The translations under genes and the position numbers were made by a program. A DNA stretch of 37,127 bases from Propionibacteriaceae bacterium. Its GTDB lineage: Bacteria; Actinomycetota; Actinomycetes; Propionibacteriales; Propionibacteriaceae. The notes below the pieces were generated by a model. It was not told where the DNA came from, ran no database searches, and worked only from the letters and a program-made list of their open reading frames with translations. Below, one piece after another: positions 7,945-17,700 of this stretch. Location of the stretch: the NCBI GenBank assembly GCA_017882685.1, contig JADGPA010000106.1, forward strand, positions 1 to 37,127, given 5' to 3'. Each line of letters opens with the position of its first letter. Positions within the stretch are counted from its first letter, which is position 1.

Positions 7945-10164
7945 GTGGAGATTGCACTGAGCGGCTGGCGGACCCGGCTGTATGCCGAGCTGGCCGCGCC
8001 CCTGAGCCAGGTGCTGGGGGACCGCACGGCCAAGGAGTTCTCCTCCCTGCGCATCCATACCGTCGGTGACCTGCTGCGGCACATCCCGCGGCGCTACCTG
8101 TCCGGCACCGAACTCACCGACCTGGGCACCCTCATCGAGGGAGAGCACGTCGCGGTCATCGCCAAGGTTGCCGAGATCAAGCGGTACGAGGGCAGGGCCC
8201 TGCCCGGACCCGGACGCAAGGAGCGGCCCGGCCGCCTTGAGGTGCAGCTCAGCGACGGCAGCGGACGGCTGACAGCCACGTTCTTCGGCCGCAGCCACCT
8301 CCTCTCGTGGTGGGAGAAGCAACTCCGCGAAGGCGTTGCAGGTGTGTTCATCGGCAAGGTCGGGAGCTTTCGGGACCAGCTGCAGATGAGCCATCCCGTG
8401 TTCGCGATGCTGGACGGCGCCGGACGCGTGGTGAGCACCTCCGAGGAGAAGGAACGCATCGCCGACCTTGCCACCGGCGGGCTGGTCGGCATGTACCCGG
8501 CGACGTCAAAGCTGCCCACCTGGAAGGTCGCAGAGTGCGCCCGGCTGGCCCTTGCCACCGTCGCCGGCGCCGATGACCCGTGGCCCGACTGGATACGCCA
8601 CGAGGCCGGCGTGCTCGAACTCACTGCAGCTTTCGCGGCGGTCCACCAGCCAGCAAGCCTTTCCGAGGCGGCAAGGGGCGCCGATCGGTTGCGGTTCGAC
8701 GAGGCGCTCGCCACCCAGCTGACCATGGCCTACCGGCGTGCGGACGCGGCCAGCCACACCGCCCAGCCCCGCCGCGCGCTCCCTGACGGGCTGCTGACGG
8801 CCTTCGACGCCCAGCTGCCGTTCCAGCTCACCGCCGGCCAGGCCGAGGTCAGCGCAGCCATCCTCGACGACCTGGCCCGTCCTCGGCCGATGCAGCGCCT
8901 GCTGCAGGGCGAGGTGGGCTCGGGCAAGACCGTCGTCGCGCTCCGTGCCATGCTCGCCGTCGCCGACGCCGGCGGCCAGGCGGCACTGCTGGCCCCCACC
9001 GAGGTGCTCGCACACCAGCACTTCCAGACCATCAAGGCCCTGCTCGGTGACCTCGGCGGCGGCCGCATGCTCGGCACGCCGGACGTGGCCACCGACGTGG
9101 TGCTGCTGACCGGCTCCCTGCCGGCCAACGCCAAGAAGTCGGCCCTTTTGCGGGCGGCCAGCGGCGAAGCGGGAATCGTGATCGGCACGCACGCGCTGCT
9201 CGCCGACCGGGTGCAGTTCGCCGACCTCGGCCTCATCGTCGTCGACGAGCAGCATCGTTTCGGCGTCGAACAGCGGGCAGTGCTCTCCGACAAGGCCAGC
9301 AGCCGCCCGCACGTGCTGGTGCTCACGGCCACCCCGATCCCGCGGTCGGTGGCGATGACGATCTTCGGCGACCTGGACGTCTCCACCCTCGCCGAGCTGC
9401 CCGCCGGACGCGCGGACGTGTCGACCGTCATCGTGGACGCGGCCAGCCGCCCCGCCTGGGTCGACCGGGCCTGGGACCGGGTGCGGGAGGAGGTTGCCAC
9501 CGGCCGTCAGGTCTTCGTTGTGTGCCCGCGGATCGGCGGCCACGGCGACGGCGGCGAGGGCAAGGGGGTTGTCGAACTCGCAGACGAGTTGCGCTCCGGG
9601 CCGCTGGCCGAGGTACGCCTCGGCGTCTTGCACGGCCAACTGCCCAGTGACACCAAGGACCGGGTGATGGCCGACTTCGCCGCCGGCGACCTCGACGTCC
9701 TGGTGGCCACAACAGTGATCGAGGTCGGCGTCGACGTGCCCAACGCCTCGATGATGGTGGTCTGGGACGCCGACCGGTTCGGCATCTCCCAGCTCCACCA
9801 GCTGCGCGGGCGGATCGGACGGGGTGTCCACCCCGGCGTCTGCCTGCTGATCAGCACCGTCCCCGCCGGCGAGCCCGCCCGTGACCGGCTCGACGCCGTT
9901 GCCTCAACGCGGGACGGCTTCCAGCTCGCCGAACTCGATCTCGAGCAGCGCAGGGAAGGCGATGTGCTCGGCGCGAGCCAGGCGGGCAGCCGGTCCAGCC
10001 TGCGCTTGCTGCGGGTGCTGGAGCACGCCGACCTGATCGCCCAGGCGAGGGAACTGGCCGCGACCTGCGTCGCCCGAGACCCCGGAATGACCACGCCCGG
10101 CTTAGCCGACGCCGTACGGGCCACCGAACTGCTCGCCTCCGGCGACTGGCTCGAACGCAACTGA
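7945..10164 (+). CDS. recG: ATP-dependent DNA helicase RecG
   Basis: RecG remodels stalled replication forks and Holliday junctions. The 739-residue protein has the N-terminal wedge/OB domain (HIPRRYLSGTELTDLGTLIEGEHVAVIAKV), then the helicase core. Walker A is GEVGSGKT at 322-329, the DEQH box is at 434-437 (VVDEQHRFGVEQR), motif III is LTATPIPRS, and later motifs are VATTVIEVGVDVPNA and LHQLRGRIGRG. The GTG start directly follows a TAGTCT box. rsmD starts 28 bases downstream of the stop with its own promoter box. Confidence 0.98.
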   Translation: MEIALSGWRTRLYAELAAPLSQVLGDRTAKEFSSLRIHTVGDLLRHIPRRYLSGTELTDLGTLIEGEHVAVIAKVAEIKRYEGRALPGPGRKERPGRLEVQLSDGSGRLTATFFGRSHLLSWWEKQLREGVAGVFIGKVGSFRDQLQMSHPVFAMLDGAGRVVSTSEEKERIADLATGGLVGMYPATSKLPTWKVAECARLALATVAGADDPWPDWIRHEAGVLELTAAFAAVHQPASLSEAARGADRLRFDEALATQLTMAYRRADAASHTAQPRRALPDGLLTAFDAQLPFQLTAGQAEVSAAILDDLARPRPMQRLLQGEVGSGKTVVALRAMLAVADAGGQAALLAPTEVLAHQHFQTIKALLGDLGGGRMLGTPDVATDVVLLTGSLPANAKKSALLRAASGEAGIVIGTHALLADRVQFADLGLIVVDEQHRFGVEQRAVLSDKASSRPHVLVLTATPIPRSVAMTIFGDLDVSTLAELPAGRADVSTVIVDAASRPAWVDRAWDRVREEVATGRQVFVVCPRIGGHGDGGEGKGVVELADELRSGPLAEVRLGVLHGQLPSDTKDRVMADFAAGDLDVLVATTVIEVGVDVPNASMMVVWDADRFGISQLHQLRGRIGRGVHPGVCLLISTVPAGEPARDRLDAVASTRDGFQLAELDLEQRREGDVLGASQAGSRSSLRLLRVLEHADLIAQARELAATCVARDPGMTTPGLADAVRATELLASGDWLERN

Positions 10165-10180
10165 ACCGGGCGTTCCTCGT

Positions 10181-10192
10181 TAGTCTGGCCCG
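10181..10192 (+). promoter_or_regulatory. Leaderless promoter of rsmD
   Basis: TAGTCT at 10181-10186 is followed by six bases and GTG 10193, so the first transcribed base is predicted to be the start codon. No ribosome site is visible. Confidence 0.5.
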
Positions 10193-10774
10193 GTGACCAG
10201 GATCATCGCCGGCTCCCGGAAGGGCCACCGCCTCCGCACGCCGGCGCACTCGGCCACCCGCCCCACCACTGACCGGGTGCGCGAGGCCACCTTCTCCCTC
10301 ATTGCAGACTGGGCAGGGACCGCCGGCGCCGGTGCAGAGAAAATGCTGGCCGGCCTCAGCTTCATCGACCTGTACGCCGGGTCCGGGGCTGTGGCCCTCG
10401 AGGCCGCCAGCCGCGGGGCAGCGCCCGTTGTCGCCGTCGAGAGCGACCAGGCCACGGCCCGGATCGCCCGCGGCAACGCCCAGGCGATCGGGCTCCCGGT
10501 CACGGTCCTCGCGTCCACTGTGGAGAAGGCCCTCGCCGGTGACCCGCAGGCCCGGTTCGATGTGGTCTGGGCCGACCCTCCCTACGCCCTGCCCGGGGAC
10601 CGACTCGCCCCCGTCCTCGCCGCCGTAGCGGAGCGTTGGGTGGCCGAGGACGGCCTGCTGGTCCTCGAGCGCGCATCCAGAGATGAGCCCCCCGTGTGGC
10701 CTGCGGGCGTGACCGACAGCTGGGAGCGGCGTTACGGTGAGACCACGCTGTACTTCGCCACGAAAGGGCGGTGA
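10193..10774 (+). CDS. rsmD: 16S rRNA (guanine(966)-N(2))-methyltransferase RsmD
   Basis: RsmD methylates G966 of 16S rRNA with S-adenosylmethionine. The 193-residue protein starts with the family signature TRIIAGSRKGHRLRTP, has the SAM-binding loop FIDLYAGSGAVALEAASRGA and the catalytic DPPY motif at residues 128-131. Its stop (10772-10774) is directly followed by the coaD ATG, so the two form an operon. Confidence 0.96.
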   Translation: MTRIIAGSRKGHRLRTPAHSATRPTTDRVREATFSLIADWAGTAGAGAEKMLAGLSFIDLYAGSGAVALEAASRGAAPVVAVESDQATARIARGNAQAIGLPVTVLASTVEKALAGDPQARFDVVWADPPYALPGDRLAPVLAAVAERWVAEDGLLVLERASRDEPPVWPAGVTDSWERRYGETTLYFATKGR

Positions 10775-11266
10775 ATGCTCGCCATTTGTCCGGGATCCTT
10801 CGATCCCGTAACGCACGGGCACCTCGACGTCATCGAGCGCGCCGCGGCACTGTTTGACGAGGTCATCGTCGCGGTCGGGCGCAACTCCGCCAAGAACTAC
10901 CTGTTCACCCTCGATGAGCGCCTCGACCTGATGCGCGAGGTGACCGGGGAGTGGCCCAACGTGAGCGTCGAGGCCCTCGACGGGCTGTTGGCGGACTTCG
11001 CACGCGCCAAGGGGGCCGGGGTGCTGGTCAAGGGCCTGCGGTTCGCCTCCGACTTCGATTTCGAGCTGCAGATGGCCCACATCAACGCCGTTGTGGGCTC
11101 GGTGGAGACGGTGATGTTGCCTGCGTCCTCACAATGGGCCACGCTGTCCTCGACCATGATTCGGGAAGTTGCCAGCTATGGCGGCGATGTCGCCGCCTTC
11201 GTACCGGACGTCGTCGCCCGGCAGATCCGCCGGAAGGCCAAGGGAATGGAGCACGCCGATGGTTGA
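10775..11266 (+). CDS. coaD: Phosphopantetheine adenylyltransferase
   Basis: CoaD transfers AMP from ATP to 4'-phosphopantetheine in coenzyme A synthesis. The 163-residue protein has the nucleotidyltransferase motif CPGSFDPVTHGHLDVIERA (with T/HxGH) at residues 5-23, KGLRFASDFDFELQMA in the middle, and LSSTMIREVASYGGDV late. It follows rsmD without a gap and overlaps the next gene by eight bases, so the three are translationally linked. Confidence 0.97.
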   Translation: MLAICPGSFDPVTHGHLDVIERAAALFDEVIVAVGRNSAKNYLFTLDERLDLMREVTGEWPNVSVEALDGLLADFARAKGAGVLVKGLRFASDFDFELQMAHINAVVGSVETVMLPASSQWATLSSTMIREVASYGGDVAAFVPDVVARQIRRKAKGMEHADG

Positions 11267-11756
11267 GCGCACGAACGAGGTGCTGAAGCAGCTCCACCGG
11301 CTCGTCGCCGGGGCGAAGGCCGTCCCCATGTCGGCATCCTGCATGGTCAACCGGGCCGAAGTGCTCGCCCTGATCGAACAGGCTGCCGACGCCCTGCAGG
11401 CCGATGTCGGCGAGGCCCAGCGGGTCACCGCCACCTCGCTGGAGACCCTGGAACGGGCACAGGCGGAGGCCGCGCAGATCATCGCCTCCGCGGAGGAGCG
11501 GGCCGGCTACCTCGCCAGCCAGACCCCGGTGATGGAGGCCGCACGCCGGAAGGCTGCCCAACTGGAGACCAAGGCCCTCGCCGATGTCGAGGCCCTGCGG
11601 CGCGAGGCGGACGCCTATGTCGACGCCCGGATCGCCTCGTTCGAGGCCGGCCTGCAGAAGACGATGTCGCAGGTGCGCACCATGCGCGACCGCCTGGCCA
11701 GCCGTTCCGCACTCGACGACACCTCGACCCAGGCACTGCCCCGCCTGCAGGCCTAG
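11259..11756 (+). CDS. SepIVA/DivIVA-like coiled-coil protein
   Basis: The 165-residue protein is mostly alpha-helical and rich in Ala, Glu and Arg, with a likely coiled coil from about residue 40 to 150 and no membrane segment. In mycobacteria the essential division protein SepIVA is encoded beside a DUF177 gene and rnc. Here the gene lies between coaD and DUF177-rpmF-rnc, so it is in the matching place. It is shorter than mycobacterial SepIVA (about 245 residues). The assignment rests on position and coiled-coil nature more than on sequence identity. ATG 11259 overlaps the coaD end by eight bases. A role in septum or envelope placement is inferred. Confidence 0.65.
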   Translation: MVERTNEVLKQLHRLVAGAKAVPMSASCMVNRAEVLALIEQAADALQADVGEAQRVTATSLETLERAQAEAAQIIASAEERAGYLASQTPVMEAARRKAAQLETKALADVEALRREADAYVDARIASFEAGLQKTMSQVRTMRDRLASRSALDDTSTQALPRLQA

Positions 11757-11791
11757 CAGCTGACGTTTTGCTGTGACGTCGCCGGTCACGG

Positions 11792-11839
11792 TAGAGTCCT
11801 GCGTTGGTTATGACGCTGTCGATTTGTGCGTTGAAGGGA
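11792..11839 (+). promoter_or_regulatory. Promoter and ribosome site of the DUF177-rpmF-rnc-mutM unit
   Basis: TTGCTG at 11768-11773, an 18-base spacer and TAGAGT at 11792-11797 predict a start near 11804. GAAGGGA at 11833-11839 lies six bases before GTG 11846 and decides the start of the DUF177 gene. Confidence 0.5.
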
Positions 11840-11845
11840 ACCGTC

Positions 11846-12406
11846 GTGCCTCCCCGCTTGCCAGACCACCGCTCAGGGCTCGTGCTTGAAACACACGAAG
11901 TCTCCCGGAGGGCTGGAGTGCTGAAGGAGGTCAGTCGGATCGCGGAAGCGCCAGAGGATCTCGGCATCGAAGTAATCGGGGTGCCACCCGGCTCACCCGT
12001 CGACCTCGACCTTCGGTTGGAGTCGGTGGTGGAGGGGGTCCTGGTCACCGGTACCGCTGTGGTCCGGCTGCAGGGAAACTGCGCACGCTGCCTTGACGAG
12101 ATCTCCTCATCGGAGGAGGTCGACATCCAGGAGCTGTTCTGTTACCCGGGCAAGGAAACAGACGATCCGGAGGCCTTGCGCATCGAGGACGAGCTGATCG
12201 ACCTCGAACCCGTCCTGCGGGACGCGGTGGTACTCGACCTGCCGTTCACGCCCCTGTGTCGTCCGGATTGCGCCGGGTTGTGCCCCGAATGTGGAGCCAA
12301 CCTGAACCTGAACCCGGACCACAGCCATGCTGAGCCCATCGATCCCCGATGGGCTGGCCTGGAGGAGTGGACGGGACCGATGAACGAACCGAAGAACAAG
12401 GAGTAA
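11846..12406 (+). CDS. DUF177 (YceD-like) protein linked to L32
   Basis: DUF177 proteins are nearly always encoded directly before rpmF and are linked to 23S rRNA or L32 accumulation. The 186-residue protein has [21 protein letters not shown] at the start, a first Cys pair GNCARCLD and a second cluster [18 protein letters not shown], followed by the family-typical [11 protein letters not shown] near the end. GTG 11846 is chosen for its ribosome site, GAAGGGA. Upstream in-frame TTG 11804 and ATG 11810 fall at or just after the predicted transcription start and lack one. The stop lies four bases before the rpmF start. Confidence 0.9.
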   Translation: MPPRLPDHRSGLVLETHEVSRRAGVLKEVSRIAEAPEDLGIEVIGVPPGSPVDLDLRLESVVEGVLVTGTAVVRLQGNCARCLDEISSSEEVDIQELFCYPGKETDDPEALRIEDELIDLEPVLRDAVVLDLPFTPLCRPDCAGLCPECGANLNLNPDHSHAEPIDPRWAGLEEWTGPMNEPKNKE

Positions 12407-12410
12407 CGCC

Positions 12411-12602
12411 GTGGCCGTTCCCAAGCGGAAAATGTCCCGCAGCAACACGCGGGCCCGCCGTTCCCAGTGGAAGACCTCCGCGCCGACCCTGGTGACCTGC
12501 GCCAATGCGGCGTGCGGTGCGAAGCACCTTCCGCACACCGCCTGCCCCACGTGCGGCCAGTATGGTCCGCGCGCCGCTCGCCGGCAGATCCTCGAGCCCT
12601 GA
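12411..12602 (+). CDS. rpmF: 50S ribosomal protein L32
   Basis: A complete 63-residue L32 with the usual [20 protein letters not shown] start. It keeps the zinc ribbon (C30, C35, C45, C48 region: CANAAC and CPTCG). The GTG start is preceded by AAGGAG within the end of the DUF177 gene. The TGA at 12600-12602 overlaps a CTG that is the most likely rnc start. Confidence 0.97.
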   Translation: MAVPKRKMSRSNTRARRSQWKTSAPTLVTCANAACGAKHLPHTACPTCGQYGPRAARRQILEP

Positions 12603-13339
12603 GCCGGGCTCGGACCACGTCCGATACCGCTGCGGCGCCGAGCCGCGCCCTCGAGCTGATCGAACAGCTGGGGATCCAGATGGATCCCCAGCTGTATCGG
12701 CTTGCCATGACCCATCGTTCGTTCGCGTACGAGAACGGTGGGCTGCCGCACAACGAGCGGCTGGAATTCCTGGGTGACTCGGTGCTGGGCGTCGTCGTCA
12801 CCGAGTTCCTCTACCGCAGCTACCCCGACCTTCCCGAAGGCCGGCTGGCGAAGCTGCGGGCTGCTGTGGTGAACGCCCACAGCCTCGCCGACGTCGCGCG
12901 CTCGCTCGACCTGGGCAGCGTGATCCTGCTCGGCAAGGGCGAACTCACCACCGGTGGGCACGACAAGTCCTCGATTCTCGCGGACTCCCTCGAAGCGCTC
13001 CTTGGTGCGGTGCTGATCTGTGCCGGGAGGGACGGCGCTGACCTGCTCGTTCACCACCTGTTCGACCCGCTGGTGATCCAGGCTGCTGAGCTCGGCGCCG
13101 GCCTGGACTGGAAGACCAGCCTGCAGGAATACGCGGCCAACAACGACCTGGGCGCCCCCAGCTACCGGGTCACGGAAACCGGGCCCGACCACGAAAAGCG
13201 GTTCGCGGCAGTCGCCATCGTCGGCAACCGCGCCTATGAGCCGGGCGCCGGCACGTCGAAGAAGCAGGCGGAGCAGCGGGCGGCACAGAACGCGTTCACG
13301 GCGCTCGAAGAGGCCGCCGCCGATGCCGGAACTGCCTGA
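12599..13339 (+). CDS. rnc: Ribonuclease III
   Basis: RNase III cuts double-stranded RNA in rRNA and mRNA processing. The signature [13 protein letters not shown] is at residues 52-64 (catalytic Glu56 and Asp60), the second acidic pair is in [14 protein letters not shown], and the C-terminal double-stranded RNA-binding domain runs from [13 protein letters not shown] to AAQNAFTAL. The start is uncertain. The RNase III fold begins at about [16 protein letters not shown], yet no ATG, GTG or TTG lies between rpmF's stop and ATG 12680. CTG 12599, overlapping the rpmF TGA as CTGA, gives 246 residues and is chosen. GTG 12551 would overlap rpmF by 52 bases. ATG 12680 would lose the first helix. Confidence 0.93.
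   Translation: MSRARTTSDTAAAPSRALELIEQLGIQMDPQLYRLAMTHRSFAYENGGLPHNERLEFLGDSVLGVVVTEFLYRSYPDLPEGRLAKLRAAVVNAHSLADVARSLDLGSVILLGKGELTTGGHDKSSILADSLEALLGAVLICAGRDGADLLVHHLFDPLVIQAAELGAGLDWKTSLQEYAANNDLGAPSYRVTETGPDHEKRFAAVAIVGNRAYEPGAGTSKKQAEQRAAQNAFTALEEAAADAGTA
12664..12695 (+). repeat. 15-bp perfect inverted repeat at the 5' end of rnc
   Basis: Bases 12664-12678 are the exact reverse complement of 12681-12695, with only GA between (core GGGGATCCA / TGGATCCCC). In RNA a hairpin of about 13 bp with a small loop would form. ATG 12680 lies at its tip. The encoded peptide is [12 protein letters not shown], part of the conserved fold. Confidence 0.8.
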
Positions 13340-14180
13340 AGTCGAGGTCGTCCGCTCCGGACTGGCCGCCGCACTGCCCGGGCGGACCATCGCCGCCGTC
13401 ACCGTTCACCACCCGCGTCCCGTCCGTCGGCACACCGGCGGTGCCGACGACTTCGCCACCCGCCTCGTCGGTCGCACGTTCACCGAGCCGAGACGCCGCG
13501 GCAAGTTCCTCTGGCTGCCGTTCACCGACGGGGACGCCTTGATGGCCCACCTCGGAATGAGCGGCCAGTTCCGCCTCGATGACCCGGGCACCCCGCCACC
13601 GCCGCAATGCCGCGTGGAATTCACCTTCACCGACGGGGGGCCGGAGCTCCGGTTCGCCGACCAGCGCATGTTCGGCGGTCTGTGGCTGAGCCCCGGCGGC
13701 GCCGAGCTGCCGGTGGAGGTTGCACACATTGCCAGGGACCTGTTCGACCCGCTGCTCGACACCGAAGCCCTCGTCGCCGACATCCGCCGCCGGCGTAGCG
13801 GCATCAAGCGTGTGCTGCTCAACCAGACCGTCGTCTCGGGCATCGGCAACATCTACGCCGACGAATCACTGTGGCAGGCGAGAGTGCACTACGAGACCCA
13901 GGCCGACCGGTTGAGCCGTCCGAGAGTGAGGGAGCTGCTCGCCGCAGCCCGCGAGGTGATGGCGGAGGCACTGGCTGCGGGAGGCACATCCTTCGACGCC
14001 CTGTACGTGAACGTCAACGGCTCCTCGGGCTACTTCGGGCGTTCGCTCGCTGCCTACGGCAGGGAGGACCAGCCCTGCCTGCGCTGCGCCACCCCGATCG
14101 TGCGGGAGGCGTTCATGAACCGCTCGTCCTACCTGTGCCCGTCCTGCCAGAAGCGTCCCCGGCGCGCCTCGGCACGCTGA
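13323..14180 (+). CDS. mutM: Formamidopyrimidine-DNA glycosylase (Fpg)
   Basis: Fpg removes 8-oxoguanine and other oxidised purines and nicks the abasic site. The 285-residue protein starts [13 protein letters not shown], giving the catalytic Pro2 and Glu3. Further marks are GRRGKFLWL with the conserved Lys, [17 protein letters not shown] and a C-terminal zinc finger (CLRCATPIV, then SSYLCPSCQ). ATG 13323 is fixed by the need for Pro2; it overlaps the rnc end by 17 bases, so the genes are coupled. Confidence 0.97.
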   Translation: MPELPEVEVVRSGLAAALPGRTIAAVTVHHPRPVRRHTGGADDFATRLVGRTFTEPRRRGKFLWLPFTDGDALMAHLGMSGQFRLDDPGTPPPPQCRVEFTFTDGGPELRFADQRMFGGLWLSPGGAELPVEVAHIARDLFDPLLDTEALVADIRRRRSGIKRVLLNQTVVSGIGNIYADESLWQARVHYETQADRLSRPRVRELLAAAREVMAEALAAGGTSFDALYVNVNGSSGYFGRSLAAYGREDQPCLRCATPIVREAFMNRSSYLCPSCQKRPRRASAR

Positions 14181-14210
14181 GCCTTGCCGCCTTGGGCGCC
14201 GCTTTCCCGG

Positions 14211-14224
14211 TAACCTAAACCCTT
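14211..14224 (+). promoter_or_regulatory. Leaderless or near-leaderless promoter of gtrA-like gene and smc
   Basis: TAACCT at 14211-14216 lies eight bases before GTG 14225. No ribosome site is present. smc follows five bases after the gtrA-like stop and is probably read from here. Confidence 0.45.
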
Positions 14225-14776
14225 GTGACCCAAGCCACCCTCTACACCCGCTACCGACACGTCCTGCGGCAGTTCGTGAAGTTCGGCCTGGTCGGCGGCG
14301 CAGGCGTCGTGGTGAACATGCTGGTGGCCATCGCCATGAACAAGCTCAACGGCGGGACGATCAACGCCCAGAACATCCTGTTCGCGATCCCGTCCACACC
14401 GTTCAACTTCCGGTTCACCTCGCTGGTGTGGATCGTCGCCTTCCTTGTCGCGAACCTGTTCAACTTCCAGCTGAACCGTTCCTGGACCTTCCGTGGTACC
14501 CGGCACGCGCCGTGGTTCACCGAGTTCTGGCCCTTCCTCGCCGTCGGCAGCGCCGCCGCGGTGATCGGCCTGTTCATCAAGATCGCCCTCACCAACCCCA
14601 ACTCCCCGGTGTACCTGCCCGAGCCCTGGTTCCACGAGAACGCAGGGCTGCAGTCGCGGGAGTACTGGGCGCAGCTGATCACGATCGTCGTCACGATGCC
14701 GGTCAACTTCATCGTCAACAAGCTCTGGACCTTCCGCCACGTCCGCAACAAGCACTTCAGTTCGGCGGACGGCTAG
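14225..14776 (+). CDS. GtrA-like membrane protein
   Basis: The 183-residue protein has four predicted membrane helices: FVKFGLVGGAGVVVNMLVAIAM, LVWIVAFLVANLFNF, PFLAVGSAAAVIGLFI and LITIVVTMPVNFIVN. The paired motifs FNFQLNRSWTFRG and VNFIVNKLWTFRH are typical of the GtrA family, whose members act in polyprenyl-linked sugar transfer across the membrane. The loop between helices 1 and 2 and the one before helix 4 are longer than in the shortest members. The sugar is unknown. The gene is in one unit with smc. Confidence 0.88.
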   Translation: MTQATLYTRYRHVLRQFVKFGLVGGAGVVVNMLVAIAMNKLNGGTINAQNILFAIPSTPFNFRFTSLVWIVAFLVANLFNFQLNRSWTFRGTRHAPWFTEFWPFLAVGSAAAVIGLFIKIALTNPNSPVYLPEPWFHENAGLQSREYWAQLITIVVTMPVNFIVNKLWTFRHVRNKHFSSADG

Positions 14777-14781
14777 GCGCC

Positions 14782-17700
14782 ATGTACCTCAAGAGCCTCA
14801 CCCTGCGCGGCTTCAAGTCGTTCGCTTCCACCACCACCCTCGTCTTCGAGCCCGGGATCACCTGTGTGGTCGGTCCCAACGGTTCGGGCAAGTCGAACGT
14901 CGTGGACGCGCTGGCCTGGGTGATGGGGGAGCAGGGTGCCAAGACCCTGCGCGGCGGCAAGATGGAGGACGTCATCTTCGCCGGCACGTCCGGCCGCTCC
15001 CCGCTGGGACGCGCAGAGGTCATACTCACCATCGACAACTCCGACGGTGCGCTGCCGATCGACTACACGGAGGTGACGATCAGTCGCACCATGTTCCGCA
15101 GCGGCGGCTCCGAGTACGCCATCAATGGAACACCGGCCCGCCTGCTCGACGTGCAGGACCTGCTCAGCGACTCGGGCATCGGCCGGGAGATGCACGTCAT
15201 CGTCGGCCAGGGCCAGCTCGACTCGATCCTGCAGGCCACCCCGGAGATCCGTCGCGGCTTCATCGAGGAGGCAGCGGGCGTCCTCAAGCACCGCAAGCGC
15301 AAGGAGAAGGCCGAGAGGAAGCTGGACGCAACCGCGGCCAACCTCAACCGGCTCAACGACCTGCTCGGCGAGATCCGCCGCCAGCTGAAGCCCCTCGGCC
15401 GCCAGGCAGAGGTGGCTCGCAAGGCCGTGACCATCCAGGCAGAACTCCGGGACGCCAAGGCGCGCCTGCTGGCAGACGAACTGGTGGTCGCCAGCGGGGC
15501 CCTGGAGTCCGACCTTGCTGCAGAGGCGGAGCTCAAGCAGCGCCGGCTGCGCCTGGAGGAAGAACTCACCCAGGCCCGGCAGGCCGAGCAGCTGGCAGAG
15601 GCGGCGGCCCGGGACTCCCTGCCGCAGCTGACCGCTGCGCAGGAGACCTGGTACGCCCTTGCCGGGCTGGCGGAACGGGTGGCCAGCACTGCGTCCATCG
15701 CGGGCGAGCGCCTGCGCAACGCCTCCAGCGTCGGAACAGAGGACCGTCCCGGCCGCGACCCCGAGGCCATCGAGCGCGAGGCCGCCGACGTCCGCCGGGC
15801 GGAAACCGAGCTGCAGGCCGAGGTGGCCGAACGGACCGCAGCCCTCGCCGCCGCAACGGACGCCCGCGACGCTGCAGAACTCGCCCACGCGGAGGCGGAC
15901 AAGCAGTACTCGGCCCAGCAGCGGGCCATCGCGGACCGCCGCGAGGGTCTCGCGCGCCTGTCCGGTGAGGTGAACACCCTGCGCAGTCGTTCGGAGGCCG
16001 CCGGTTCAGAGATCGAACGGCTCACGGCCGCCAAGGCCGAGGCAGAGGAGCGCGCAGAGGCTGCCCGACGCCGGTTCGCAGCGCTGGAGACAAGGCTCTC
16101 GGGGCTGGGTGCCGGCGAATCGGGCCTCGACGACGCCTACGAGCATGCAGAGGCCGAGGTGGCCGCTGCCCAGGCCACCCTGGCAGACCTGCAGGCTGCC
16201 GAACGGGCCGCAGCAGCGGAACGCGGCGCCGCCGCAGCCCGCGCAGAGGCCCTCGCGCTCGGCCTGGAACGCCGCGACGGGTCGGCGGCACTGCTGGCCG
16301 CCGGCGACCGCCTCGACGGGCTCCTGGGGTCCGTCGCGGCGCTGATCAGCGTGCGTTCCGGCTCGGAGGTGGCCATCGCCGCAGCGCTCGGCGCCGCAGC
16401 CGACGCCGTCGCCGTGACCGGCCTTGATGCCGCCGTCAACGCCTTCGGCCACCTGAAGGCCGAGGACCTCGGCAGGGCCGGGCTTCTGCTGGGCGGCGTC
16501 GCCGGTCCGGACACCTCCGGCTGGCCACTGCTGCCCGCCGGTGCCACCTACGCCGGTGAGCTGGTGGAATGCGCGCCCAACCTGCGTCCGGCGATCGAAC
16601 GGTTGCTGTTCAAGGTCGCCGTCGTCGAGGACCTGCCCCACGGGCGTGAGTTGGTCGCCAAGCTTCCCGACATCACAGCGGTCACGGCTGACGGGGACGT
16701 GTTGAGCGCCTGGTTCGCTGCCGGCGGTTCCTCGTCCAAGCCGTCCTTGCTGGAAGTGCAGGCAGCCCTCGATGAGGCCAACGCCCGGTTGGGTTCCGCA
16801 CAGGCGGAGACCGAACGGCTGCGGTTCGCCCTCGCCGAGGCTGAGCAGGTGCTGGCCGCAACCCGGGAACGCTCGGACGCCGCGCTCGCCAGACTGCATG
16901 AGTCCGACGCCGCCCACGCCGCCCTGGCCGAGGAGGCCGGTGAGCTCAACCAGACCGTCCGTTCCGCGCAGGCAGAGGCCGGACGGCTCGCCACAGCTGC
17001 ACAGACCGCCGCAGCGTCCCGCGACCAGGCACTCGCCAGCCTCGGCGAGCTGGAGGCACGCCTCGAGCTGGCCTCAGCCCAGACCGAGGTCAGCGAGGCC
17101 GACCCCACCGAGAGGGACCACTCCGGCGACCTAGCCCGGGCGGCCCGTTCGGCCGAGATGGACGCACGGCTGGCCCTGCGCACCGTCGAGGAACGCGCCC
17201 GTGCGCTCGCCGGACGGGCGGAGAGCCTCACCAGGGCGGCGGAGGCAGAGCGGGCAGCCCGTGCCAAGGCTGCGGCACGCCGCGAGCAGCTGCGCAGGGA
17301 GGCGGAGGTGGCCGCAGCCGTCCAGGTCGCCGCCGGCTGGCTGGCCGACCGCGTCGCAGCGTCCCGGGCACTTGCCGAGGAGGAACGCACCAAGGCGCAG
17401 CTGCTCCGCAACGAGGCCGAGGCAGAACTCACCGCCGTCCGCCAGCGGGGACGCGAGCTCGCGCGGGCCTTCGAAGGGCTCGTGGACACCGTCCACAAGG
17501 ACGAGCTGGCCCGCGCCCAGCAGCAGATGAAGATCGACGCCCTCGCGGAGAAGGCGCTCACCGAACTCGGCCTCGACACCGATTCCCTCGCAGCCGAGTA
17601 CGGCCCGCAGTGCCTGGTTCCGGTGTTGCTCACCCCCGACGGCCGTCCCGTGACAGACGACGACCCGACTCCCGACCCCGTGCCCTACGTGCGGGCAGAG

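Noticed and set aside
14428-14781. Upstream extension of the smc frame.
   Set aside because: It overlaps the gtrA-like gene, which has clear family motifs, and SMC proteins start at MYLKSLTLRGFKSF.
15300-17600. Internal similarity in the smc coding region.
   Set aside because: It is the Ala/Glu/Arg heptad bias of coiled coils, not a DNA repeat.
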